From NCBI GenBank assembly GCA_012840755.1, contig DUWA01000040.1, forward strand, positions 1 to 5,927: a stretch of 5,927 nucleotides of DNA. Direction: 5' to 3'. The position numbers were made by a program, and so were the translations under genes. The number at the start of each line of letters is the position of its first letter. Position 1 is the stretch's first letter. This DNA comes from Mycoplasmatota bacterium. GTDB taxonomy: Bacteria > Bacillota_I > Bacilli_A > RF39 > UBA660. A model generated the notes under the pieces. The model did not search any database, had not been told where the DNA came from, and was given only the letters and a program-made list of their open reading frames with translations. Positions 1 through 5,818 of the stretch are shown piece by piece.

Positions 1-216
1 ATTATATGCTTTTTTATATATTTTAAATCAAAAAAAATTATAGTTGTTTTTTATTTTAATAATAATTCCATGATATTTATATAAGGGGCGAGTATATATA
101 ATGTTGATTATATAATAATCGATCCTAACATCAGCAAAGAGACTATGCATATGATTGCAGAATACTTAGACTTTAAATTTAATTTACAAACAAATAAAAA
201 AAGTAATAATATATAA
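1..216 (+). pseudogene. Possible decayed 3' end of a convergent gene (weak)
   Basis: Plus-strand frame 1 is open from the window edge to a TAA at 82-84, then open again from 85 to a TAA at 214-216. The second part (about 43 codons, including the segment DPNISKETMHMIAEYLDF) reads like ordinary protein and is less AT-rich than its surroundings around 120-170. The first part is low-complexity, rich in Phe, Ile and Lys. One stop in about 71 codons is fewer than expected by chance at this AT content, but six frames were available. No ribosome binding site and start pair explains the second part alone; the first ATG in it is at 145 and would leave 23 residues. It may be the tail of a gene entering from the left and broken by a nonsense change, or a chance open frame. 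I do not recognise a family. Confidence 0.25.
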
Positions 217-228
217 ATTATTACTTTT
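199..228 (-). terminator. Intrinsic terminator after the 147-residue lipoprotein gene
   Basis: Perfect 12-bp inverted repeat, 199-210 (AAAAGTAATAAT) with 217-228, and a 6-nt loop. On the minus strand the hairpin runs into seven consecutive T residues (complement of 196-202), a few bases past the lipoprotein stop at 236. The stem is AT-rich, but the perfect pairing, the T tract and the position agree. On the plus strand only four T residues lie at the end of the stem, so termination of a convergent plus-strand transcript would be weaker. Confidence 0.75.
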
Positions 229-235
229 AAATATA

Positions 236-679
236 TTATTCTGTTGGTTTTACAATTTCATATTCAACAGTTTTAGCATCTTTTAAATTAGAATCTGTTG
301 AAGATGTAATAGTTCTTACTTCGCCTGCAGCAATATTTTCACCAAGATATCCAGATAATGTAACTATTAAATTGCCATCACCATCTTTTACATGGATATT
401 TACAGTTTGTAGGTAAATAGTATCGTTGGTTGTATTAGTTACTTGTGTAATATATGTAGTTTCTGTTCCGCTGCTATTTACAACTACTGAAGTGTTTTCA
501 AACTTTAAACCTTCCTTTTCTTTAGTACCAACTACACCCTCTTCTGTATTAACTATTGGTTGTTTATCATTGTCTTTTTTATTATTTTTTCCTTCATCAG
601 CTGGTTTTTTACCACATGCAGCAGTAAGCATAACAGTTACAACTAAAAATAATCCAAGTAATTTCTTCATATTTTTCAT
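236..679 (-). CDS. Small secreted lipoprotein with FxLYD-like domain
   Basis: Predicted 147-residue membrane-anchored lipoprotein of unknown function. An N-terminal signal (KK followed by the hydrophobic stretch LLGLFLVVTVML) leads to LTAAC, with the lipidated Cys at residue 22; Thr at -3 is not the commonest lipobox residue. A Lys/Asn/Asp-rich linker (about 23-55) is followed by a beta-rich domain (about 56-145) with a hydrophilic turn at KDGDGN and an AAGE turn before the last strands. This resembles the immunoglobulin-like FxLYD domains of Gram-positive lipoproteins; that assignment is by pattern only. A longer frame reaches 721, but the ATG at 677-679 has AAGGAGG at 688-694 (8-nt spacing), and the promoter at 704-732 lies inside the longer reading, so 679 is the start. 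The ATG at 668-670 is a less likely alternative. It is probably transcribed alone, from its own promoter to its own terminator. Its ligand or partner cannot be told. Confidence 0.85.
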   Translation of the reverse strand: MKNMKKLLGLFLVVTVMLTAACGKKPADEGKNNKKDNDKQPIVNTEEGVVGTKEKEGLKFENTSVVVNSSGTETTYITQVTNTTNDTIYLQTVNIHVKDGDGNLIVTLSGYLGENIAAGEVRTITSSTDSNLKDAKTVEYEIVKPTE

Positions 680-687
680 ATTTTTTT

Positions 688-694
688 CCTCCTT
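688..694 (-). promoter_or_regulatory. Ribosome binding site deciding the lipoprotein start
   Basis: AAGGAGG on the minus strand, 8 nt before the ATG at 677-679. It fixes the start 14 codons inside the longest open frame. Confidence 0.85.
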
Positions 695-703
695 ATTATC
701 TAA

Positions 704-732
704 ATTATAGCACATATACATACAATTGTGAA
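704..732 (-). promoter_or_regulatory. Sigma-A promoter of the 147-residue lipoprotein gene
   Basis: On the minus strand: -35 TTCACA (727-732, one mismatch to TTGACA), a 17-nt spacer, and -10 TATAAT (704-709, perfect) preceded by TGC, an extended -10 element. Transcription would start near 697, giving a leader of about 18 nt that holds the AAGGAGG site. This is the best promoter in the window and suggests substantial constitutive expression. Confidence 0.75.
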
Positions 733-762
733 TACTTTATTGAATTCTTTACAATATATATA

Positions 763-1971
763 CTACAATCGTGCATTTGTTACTAAACAGTTAAAACATA
801 TATCCTTAATTTCTTTAATCAATTCTTTATCGTTAATACCATGAAATATTGGAGTTGTTCCTAAACTGACAAATGTATCTATTATGTTGAATAATATTAA
901 TTTTTCTCTTGGATTTTCATTAAAATTCGAAATACTATTTGGATAAAACTTTATATAATCAACATCAAATACTCTCATAATATTATAGATATATGTGTTT
1001 TTATAAGGATCAAAATTATCAATGCATATTTTAATCCCCAATTCCTTTAATTCCTTAATTTTAACATCAACTTTTTTAATATCTTCAGATGTACTCATAA
1101 AATTAATATTAAGACATATATTTTTAACATTTATATTATTCTCAATTAAATAATTTTTAAACATCTCAATGAAATCATACTCTACAGCTATTATAGTTTT
1201 ATAATCAACGGGAATAAAACTAATAGTATTTGAATCATTTTCTTCTCTTAAAATTTCTAATATAGACTTAATGTTAAACAAATCGATTCTTTTTATTCGG
1301 GATGAATTTTTAATAAGCTCATACTGTGCTTGATTATATAACCTTTTACTGTTTTTATCTGTAACAGTAATCATTCTAAGATTTGTTTTATCATTATTTT
1401 TGTTATATAAGTTATGACAATCATAGTTATATGATTCTTCTTTTATTATTCTATCTATATTTGCAATAAAATCTTCATTGTCTTTAGCTTTTGAATATAT
1501 TTCATCGTTATAATAAGAATAATAAAAACCGTTATCCTTAGCATCGTACATTGTAATATCTGCTTTATATAAACTTTCCTCAATGCTAGCTTCGCATATT
1601 TTAATTCCACAATTAAATTGAAATAAGACAGGAATAGAATTTGTATCGTGTAGTTTTGCAATATCATTGTTTATTTTACTAATTAACTCTTCAATTTCAA
1701 TTGTTGATTTACTTGTCATTATAACAAATTCATCGCCACTTCTTCTTATTAGTAATGATTTAACAAAATATTTTTGTATCAAATTTGCAAATGTTTTTAA
1801 ACATAAATCTCCGATAGCGTGTCCAAAATTATCATTTATATATTTTAATTTTGCAAAATCTATTGCAATTAAATAACAGTTGTTTTCATTTTGTTTCAGA
1901 TATTCTTCATAGTAGTCATATAGGAATGCCATGTTGTTAAGACCGGTCAGCCCATCAGTATAACTTTTCAT
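763..1971 (-). CDS. GGDEF protein with degenerate EAL-like C-terminal domain
   Basis: 402 residues, cytoplasmic, with no membrane segment or sensor domain; the GGDEF fold begins at once with DGLTGLNN (6-13). Visible GGDEF features: metal-ligand Asp38 in IDFAKLKYINDNFGHAIGD (37-55), the active-site loop SGDEF (78-82, first Gly replaced by Ser), and YKADITMYDAKDNG (135-148). The inhibitory RxxD motif that normally lies five residues before the loop is absent. Residues about 195-402 follow the outline of an EAL c-di-GMP phosphodiesterase but lack its catalytic residues: no EAL motif, ICLNINF where ELTES is expected (about 285-291), DNFDP for DDFGTG (318-322), IKFYP for LKID (340-344), FHGIN for AEGVE (376-380). 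By family knowledge it could make c-di-GMP weakly or only bind a nucleotide; hydrolysis is unlikely. The start has AAGGAGG at 1980-1986 inside rluB, and the ATG follows the rluB stop with no gap, so translation is probably coupled. Confidence 0.85.
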   Translation of the reverse strand: MKSYTDGLTGLNNMAFLYDYYEEYLKQNENNCYLIAIDFAKLKYINDNFGHAIGDLCLKTFANLIQKYFVKSLLIRRSGDEFVIMTSKSTIEIEELISKINNDIAKLHDTNSIPVLFQFNCGIKICEASIEESLYKADITMYDAKDNGFYYSYYNDEIYSKAKDNEDFIANIDRIIKEESYNYDCHNLYNKNNDKTNLRMITVTDKNSKRLYNQAQYELIKNSSRIKRIDLFNIKSILEILREENDSNTISFIPVDYKTIIAVEYDFIEMFKNYLIENNINVKNICLNINFMSTSEDIKKVDVKIKELKELGIKICIDNFDPYKNTYIYNIMRVFDVDYIKFYPNSISNFNENPREKLILFNIIDTFVSLGTTPIFHGINDKELIKEIKDICFNCLVTNARL

Positions 1972-2697
1972 TTACCTGTCCTCCTTAGAAAATTCACTAT
2001 ATATAGTTTTAACCTCTTTAGGACTTAAATAGCGATATTCTCCAGAATTAAGCCCTTTCAAATCCAAGAACGCAATTCTTTCTCTTTTAAGTTTTAACAC
2101 TTTATGCCCGACTGCTTCAAACATCCTTTTTACTTGATGGTTTTTCCCTTCGTGGATTACTAACTCAATAATTGATGTTTTATTTTTTTTATCAATTTTT
2201 TTTAATTTTACCTTAGCTGGTGATGTTTTCAGCCCATCTAATAATATTCCCTTTTTTAATTTCATTATGTTTTCAGGCTTAATAATTCCTTCTATTTTTG
2301 CAACATATAGTTTTTCGACTTTATTTTTCGGATGTAATAATAAATTCGTTAATTCTCCATCATTTGTTAAAATTAAAAGTCCTGTAGTATCGTAATCAAG
2401 TCTTCCTACTGGATAGATTCTTTTATCAACATTTACTATATCTATAACAGTTTTTCTTTTTTTGTCATCACTAGTAGTTGTAACTACTCCTCTTGGTTTA
2501 TTTAAAAGAATATATATTTTTTCATCTTTTTCAAGAATATTTCCTTCAACCTCTATAATATCTTTTGAACCAACTTTTGTTCCAAGAGTTCTAATTATTT
2601 CACCATTTACTTTAACTTTTCCATTCAAAATAAATTCCTCGGCTTTTCTTCTAGAACAATACCCATAATTAGCGATAACTTTTTGCAATCTATCCAT
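1972..2697 (-). CDS. rluB: 23S rRNA pseudouridine synthase, RsuA/RluB family
   Basis: A 241-residue enzyme isomerising a uridine of 23S rRNA to pseudouridine. An N-terminal S4 RNA-binding domain (about 1-50: RLQKVIANYGYCSRRKAEE, then GKVKVNG) is followed by the catalytic domain: LLNKPRG (64-70), the signature GRLDYDTTGLLILTNDG (98-114) with the predicted catalytic Asp101, and the family's C-terminal motif GKNHQVKRMFEAVGH (184-198). The length is usual for RluB. The assignment to RluB rather than RsuA, RluE or RluF rests on its place after spmB, as in Bacillus; the target would then be the position equivalent to E. coli U2605. The ATG is preceded by AGGTGA at 2702-2707. It follows spmB after 56 nt holding a possible promoter, and the next gene starts directly at its stop codon, so the two are probably one transcript. 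Confidence 0.92.
   Translation of the reverse strand: MDRLQKVIANYGYCSRRKAEEFILNGKVKVNGEIIRTLGTKVGSKDIIEVEGNILEKDEKIYILLNKPRGVVTTTSDDKKRKTVIDIVNVDKRIYPVGRLDYDTTGLLILTNDGELTNLLLHPKNKVEKLYVAKIEGIIKPENIMKLKKGILLDGLKTSPAKVKLKKIDKKNKTSIIELVIHEGKNHQVKRMFEAVGHKVLKLKRERIAFLDLKGLNSGEYRYLSPKEVKTIYSEFSKEDR
1980..1986 (-). promoter_or_regulatory. Ribosome binding site of the GGDEF gene inside rluB
   Basis: AAGGAGG on the minus strand lies within the last codons of rluB (encoding SKEDR), 8 nt before the ATG at 1969-1971. The rluB stop TAA (1972-1974) directly abuts that ATG, the usual layout for translational coupling. Confidence 0.8.
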
Positions 2698-2713
2698 AAT
2701 ATCACCTATAAGT

Positions 2714-2742
2714 ATTATATCTAAAATATTACATAAAGTAAA
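2714..2742 (-). promoter_or_regulatory. Possible promoter for rluB and the GGDEF gene
   Basis: Minus strand: TTTACT (2737-2742, 4 of 6 to TTGACA), a 17-nt spacer, TATAAT (2714-2719, perfect). The start point would be near 2707, leaving a leader of only about 10 nt whose first bases are the AGGTGA ribosome binding site. The spacing is ideal, but the -35 is weak and the leader very short. If real, rluB is expressed apart from the sporulation genes upstream. No terminator separates spmB from rluB, so readthrough is also possible. Confidence 0.4.
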
Positions 2743-2753
2743 GAAATTTACCT

Positions 2754-3266
2754 TTAGAATATTATACTAACTAAAAAGAAACTAATTATTATTGCAAATA
2801 AATCTGTTAATAAACTTAACCATAAAGCATATTTAATTTTTTTTATACCTACGCTACCAAAATATAAAGTTAAAACATATAAGGTAGTATCATTTGCCCC
2901 TTGTATAACTGATGCTAAAGTTCCTATAAATGTATCAGGATTGAATTTTTCAAATATCCTATTTAATATTGCTATACTACTACTGCCAGAAATCGGTCTT
3001 ATCATTGATAAATATATTATTTCTGTCGGAAACTTTATATAGTCTTTAATTTTTTCCAACACTAAACCAATAACATCACTATTTAAAAATATATTAATTG
3101 CTAATATCATAGCTAGTAAATTTGGAAAAATCGACAAAACTATTTCAAAACTTTCCTTAGCACCTTCAATAAAGTTATCATATAGATTTATTTTTTTATA
3201 TAATCCATAAACAATTATTATTAAAACTAATGAAGGTATTAATAAATTAGATAATAAATTCATCAT
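2754..3266 (-). CDS. spmB: Spore maturation protein B
   Basis: A 170-residue integral membrane protein of the SpmB family (nucleoside-recognition/Gate-like fold). Family signatures: RPISGSSSIAI (90-100) and SVIQGANDTTLYVLTLYFG (119-137), the second close to the IQGSTDTTFYVLAVYFG-type block of other SpmB proteins. Hydrophobic segments lie at about 5-22, 42-62 and 145-170. In Bacillus, SpmA and SpmB are both needed for normal dehydration of the spore core; their transported substrate is unknown. The ATG overlaps the spmA TGA stop as ATGATG, with two adjacent ATG codons (3264-3266 and 3261-3263). AAAAGG at 3275-3280 lies 8 nt before the first, which favours 3266; a second AAGGA at 3267-3271 is too close to serve either well. 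Coupling to spmA is likely. Confidence 0.93.
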   Translation of the reverse strand: MMNLLSNLLIPSLVLIIIVYGLYKKINLYDNFIEGAKESFEIVLSIFPNLLAMILAINIFLNSDVIGLVLEKIKDYIKFPTEIIYLSMIRPISGSSSIAILNRIFEKFNPDTFIGTLASVIQGANDTTLYVLTLYFGSVGIKKIKYALWLSLLTDLFAIIISFFLVSIIF

Positions 3267-3844
3267 TCCTTATACCTTTTTGAAAACAATCTATCTAATG
3301 TCAGTCCAAAAACAGTAGCTAAAAAAGTCACTAATAAGCATATAAATGATATGCTAGCAGGACTTTTACTGTTATGCAACATTCTTAGCGATATTAATGT
3401 GGTAGGAACTATTGTTAATCCACTCGTATTTAAAATTATAAAAGTTATCATACTTCTAGAGGCAGTTTTTTTATCTTTATTAAGTTCATTTAATGATTTC
3501 ATAGCTTTTATTCCAAATGGAGTAGAAGCATTACCAAGTCCAAATGCATTACTTATAAAATTTGCAGAAATATAACTTAATGATTCATGTCCTTTAGGTA
3601 TTTCTGGAAATAACTTTTTAAAAAAAGGTTCTAAAAAAAATGATATCTTATTTAAAAGCCCTGAAACTTGTGCTATTTTCATTATTCCTAACCACAGAGC
3701 CATTACTGGAAAAATTCTAGTTATCATATCGAAGCTTATTTTAGCGCTATCAAATATTATGTTATTAAGCATTTCAATACGGTTAGTTATTACCGAAAAA
3801 AATATCCCTATAATAATTAAAAAAGTCCATACTTTATTTATCAT
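3263..3844 (-). CDS. spmA: Spore maturation protein A
   Basis: A 193-residue membrane protein, close to the usual SpmA length. Signatures: NAFGLGNASTPFGIKAM (99-115) and LNTSGLTIVPTTLISLR (138-154), both highly characteristic of SpmA within the Gate (nucleoside-recognition) superfamily. Likely membrane segments are at about 4-20, 42-60, 131-152 and 164-184. It acts with SpmB in the spore envelope membranes in core dehydration and heat resistance (known from Bacillus, not shown here). Its start lies inside the 3' end of dacB (11-nt overlap), with AAAGGA at 3855-3860 ten nt upstream; its end overlaps spmB. It stops with TGA, and Trp6 is TGG, which argues against a UGA=Trp code. The three genes are evidently one operon. 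Confidence 0.94.
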   Translation of the reverse strand: MINKVWTFLIIIGIFFSVITNRIEMLNNIIFDSAKISFDMITRIFPVMALWLGIMKIAQVSGLLNKISFFLEPFFKKLFPEIPKGHESLSYISANFISNAFGLGNASTPFGIKAMKSLNELNKDKKTASRSMITFIILNTSGLTIVPTTLISLRMLHNSKSPASISFICLLVTFLATVFGLTLDRLFSKRYKE

Positions 3845-4922
3845 TTTTAAACCATCCTTTTATAATAGAAAAAATAGTTTTTGTTTTTTCAATTTTCTTT
3901 ATATATATATCATCCTTATAAATAACCTTGTCATTTAATAATATATTTACTTTTCCTGCTACATCGCCATCTTTGTATATTCGTTTTTTTTCTAATTCAA
4001 ATCTAATTATAACTTGGTCCTTTTCATTTTTTTTAAGTAAATAACTAAATTCATTTTTAGATACCAAATTATAATTTTTATAATGTTTCTCCCCAATTAT
4101 ATTTAAATTACCCTTTTTAATTATTTTATATTTTTTATATTCCGAAAAACCATATTCAAATAAATTAACATGATCTTCCCAATCATTTCCATCATTTAAA
4201 GTGACTACTACAAGATTCATATTATTTTTTGTTGCTGTTGTAACGAGTGTCCTTTTGGCAATTTCTGTGAAACCAGTTTTTCCTGTTTTTGCATATTTAT
4301 AACTTGTTAGAAGTTTATGCTTATTTGTCCATGAATAATAATTAAGATTGGTCTTTACTTTATATTTTTTTGTTGAACTTATTTGGACATATAAATCATT
4401 TTTAATAGCATAACTTGTTAAAATTGCCATGTCATAAGCGGTTGAATAATTACCTTTTATCCCACTCCCATCAAGTCCACTAGGATTGTTAAAAATTGTA
4501 TTTTTCATTCCTAGCTTTTTTGCTTTTTCGTTCATCATTTTAACAAAATCCTCAACACTTCCACCAACATACTTTGATATCATTAACGCAGCATCATTAC
4601 CACTTCTAAGCATTAACCCATAAACAAGATCAATCAGTTTAATTTGTTCCCCACTTTTTATATAAATTCCAGAGCCATACGAAGTATTAATAGTATCATC
4701 AACTATCACTGTATCGTTTAACTTACCTGATTCAATTGCCAATACTGCAGTCATTATTTTACTAATGCTAGCTACACTTCTGATATTATGTATATTTTTT
4801 GCATATAGTACAGTGTTTGAATCAGCATCTAAAAGTATTGCGGCTGACGCTGTTGTATCAATTGCTTTTACATTTGATATTGAAAATCCTATTAAAATTA
4901 ATATAATTATAATTTTTTTCAT
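3834..4922 (-). CDS. dacB: D-Ala-D-Ala carboxypeptidase, peptidase S11 (DacB/DacF type)
   Basis: A 362-residue exported low-molecular-mass penicillin-binding protein that removes the terminal D-Ala from peptidoglycan pentapeptides, limiting cross-linking. A signal peptide (about 1-20, ending NVKA before IDTT) precedes the catalytic domain (about 21-260): SxxK as SISK (nucleophile Ser52, Lys55), SGN at 107-109, and KTG at 215-217 in the context KTGKTGFT, whose tandem KTG also offers 212-214. Residues about 265-345 form the beta-rich C-terminal domain of the PBP5 family, and the end (KTIFSIIKGWFKNDK) could be an amphipathic membrane anchor. The name dacB rests on spmA and spmB following directly, as in Bacillus, where DacB (PBP5*) shapes the low cross-linking of spore cortex; dacF is the alternative by sequence alone. 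AGGTGA at 4927-4932 is the ribosome binding site. Confidence 0.92.
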   Translation of the reverse strand: MKKIIIILILIGFSISNVKAIDTTASAAILLDADSNTVLYAKNIHNIRSVASISKIMTAVLAIESGKLNDTVIVDDTINTSYGSGIYIKSGEQIKLIDLVYGLMLRSGNDAALMISKYVGGSVEDFVKMMNEKAKKLGMKNTIFNNPSGLDGSGIKGNYSTAYDMAILTSYAIKNDLYVQISSTKKYKVKTNLNYYSWTNKHKLLTSYKYAKTGKTGFTEIAKRTLVTTATKNNMNLVVVTLNDGNDWEDHVNLFEYGFSEYKKYKIIKKGNLNIIGEKHYKNYNLVSKNEFSYLLKKNEKDQVIIRFELEKKRIYKDGDVAGKVNILLNDKVIYKDDIYIKKIEKTKTIFSIIKGWFKNDK

Positions 4923-4951
4923 ACAATCACCTATAAAAGTATATTAAAAAA

Positions 4952-4968
4952 AGGACCTTTTTAGTCCT
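4952..4968 (-). terminator. Intrinsic terminator after the 181-residue lipoprotein gene
   Basis: Minus strand: AGGAC (from 4968) pairs with GTCCT (to 4952), extended by an inner T-G pair to six pairs around an AAAAA loop, followed at once by a run of T residues (complement of 4946-4951). The upstream arm begins inside the lipoprotein's TAG stop (4967-4969). The hairpin is short, so some readthrough into dacB is possible. Confidence 0.65.
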
Positions 4969-5512
4969 AATACATATATGCACCATTAATTTTCTTCTCG
5001 TTTGTTTCTGTCATTGAGTCAACAGTCCACATCTTATCCTTTTGAGTTAAGGTTATATCTAAAGTATATTTTACTTTTTCATTAACCTCTTCTAGTTTAT
5101 CAAGTAGATAATCTACATATTTTACTTGATTAAATACATTATTTTCATCATAAAAGTCTTCATCATTATTAGTTATCATAAGATTTGCCTCGTTTAGGAC
5201 TTTTGAATAATCTCTGACAGTAATTTCTACAGTAACTATTGCATTGTTGCCATCAATTTTATCTTCTTTTATATCATATACTAAATTTTTATAATGATTT
5301 GACATAAGTTTTTCATATCTTTCCCTCTGTTCCTCATTAAACATTTTTTCGTTAGAAATGACATTGTATAAATCATCCATAACATCTTTATCCAAGGTTT
5401 GATATTTATTAAAAAACTCTTCTGTCCTTTTAATAGGGGAATTATTTAGGTCTTTTACAACCTGACAGCCAACAACCATAATACAAAAAAATAAAATTAC
5501 AATTTTTCTCAT
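4967..5512 (-). CDS. Lipoprotein of unknown function, NTF2-like fold possible
   Basis: A 181-residue predicted lipoprotein. A short signal (MRK plus IVILFFCIMVV) ends in the lipobox VVGC, with the lipidated Cys at residue 16. The rest is soluble and acidic: a helical part (about 27-75, with FFNKYQTLDKDVMDDLYNVI), then alternating strands (VYDIKEDKIDGNNAIVTVEI, 78-97), a helix rich in Leu, Glu and Asp (about 128-147), and paired strands ending in LTQKDKMWTVDSM (155-167). A helix followed by a curved sheet ending in a K-x-W-x-V strand is typical of NTF2-like/DUF4878-type lipoproteins; this is a pattern call only. The start has AGGAGGT at 5517-5523. It lies between two terminators, so it is probably its own transcript, though I found no convincing promoter in the 59-nt gap. 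It occupies the place before dacB that ypuI holds in B. subtilis but does not look like YpuI. Confidence 0.8.
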   Translation of the reverse strand: MRKIVILFFCIMVVGCQVVKDLNNSPIKRTEEFFNKYQTLDKDVMDDLYNVISNEKMFNEEQRERYEKLMSNHYKNLVYDIKEDKIDGNNAIVTVEITVRDYSKVLNEANLMITNNDEDFYDENNVFNQVKYVDYLLDKLEEVNEKVKYTLDITLTQKDKMWTVDSMTETNEKKINGAYMY

Positions 5513-5558
5513 AACTACCTCCTATAGTTATTTTGGTAATTAAACAAAATATTTATAC

Positions 5559-5594
5559 AAATAAAAACTACTTATACTAAAGCAGTTTTTATTT
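5559..5594 (-). terminator. Terminator hairpin overlapping the csp 3' end
   Basis: Perfect 11-bp inverted repeat: 5559-5569 (AAATAAAAACT) with 5584-5594, plus a C-G pair past one mismatch and a 10-nt loop. On the minus strand the second arm reads AGTTTTTATTT, so the U-rich tract lies inside the stem, followed by GTATAAATATTTTG. The first arm lies in the last csp codons and the stop codon (5572-5574) is in the loop. Position and U-richness support termination; the weak AT stem lowers certainty. Confidence 0.6.
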
Positions 5595-5784
5595 CTGCAA
5601 CATTTCTGGCTTGCAATCCTTTGTCAGTCTTGATTAATTCAAACTCCACAAATTGCCCTTCAGATAAAGTTTTATATCCTTCAGATATAATTGCACTATA
5701 ATGTACAAAAATATCTTCACCATCTCTATATTCAATAAAACCAAAGCCTTTTTCGTTATTGAACCATTTTACCTTTCCTTGCAT
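5572..5784 (-). CDS. csp: Cold-shock protein, CspA family (nucleic-acid chaperone)
   Basis: A 70-residue, single cold-shock domain that binds single-stranded RNA and DNA and keeps mRNA unfolded. It has the standard opening [17 protein letters not shown] (3-19) containing RNP1 (KGFGFI, 12-17), then RNP2 as DIFVHYSAI (24-32; Tyr where Phe is commoner), and the family ending QARNVAEI (58-65). The length is normal for the family (65-70). The start has AAGGGAG at 5791-5797, 6 nt upstream. It appears to be a single-gene transcript: a promoter lies at 5819-5847 and a hairpin overlaps its stop. Such proteins may be cold-induced or constitutive; the short predicted leader lacks the long structured cold-sensing region of E. 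coli cspA, so constitutive expression is plausible. Which Bacillus paralogue (CspB, C or D) it matches cannot be decided. Confidence 0.95.
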   Translation of the reverse strand: MQGKVKWFNNEKGFGFIEYRDGEDIFVHYSAIISEGYKTLSEGQFVEFELIKTDKGLQARNVAEIKTALV

Positions 5785-5818
5785 AATACACTCCCTTCTA
5801 GTAATGTCTTACATATTA

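Noticed and set aside
95..114. Small AT-only inverted repeat (TATATAA with TTATATA) as a terminator or RNA element
   Set aside because: Seven A/T pairs are expected by chance at this composition, and no T tract follows on either strand.
426..710. Plus-strand open frame of 94 codons
   Set aside because: It is antisense to the lipoprotein gene, has low-complexity Phe/Ser/Leu composition typical of a shadow of Lys/Asn/Thr-rich coding, and has no ribosome binding site or family motif.
1455..1876. Open frames on both strands within the GGDEF gene
   Set aside because: They overlap well-supported GGDEF coding, including the conserved SGDEF region, and show no domain or ribosome binding site of their own.
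2462..2668. Plus-strand open frame opposite rluB
   Set aside because: Antisense shadow of the conserved pseudouridine synthase.
3351..3575. Plus-strand open frame opposite spmA
   Set aside because: It is hydrophobic only because it mirrors a membrane protein gene; no independent support.
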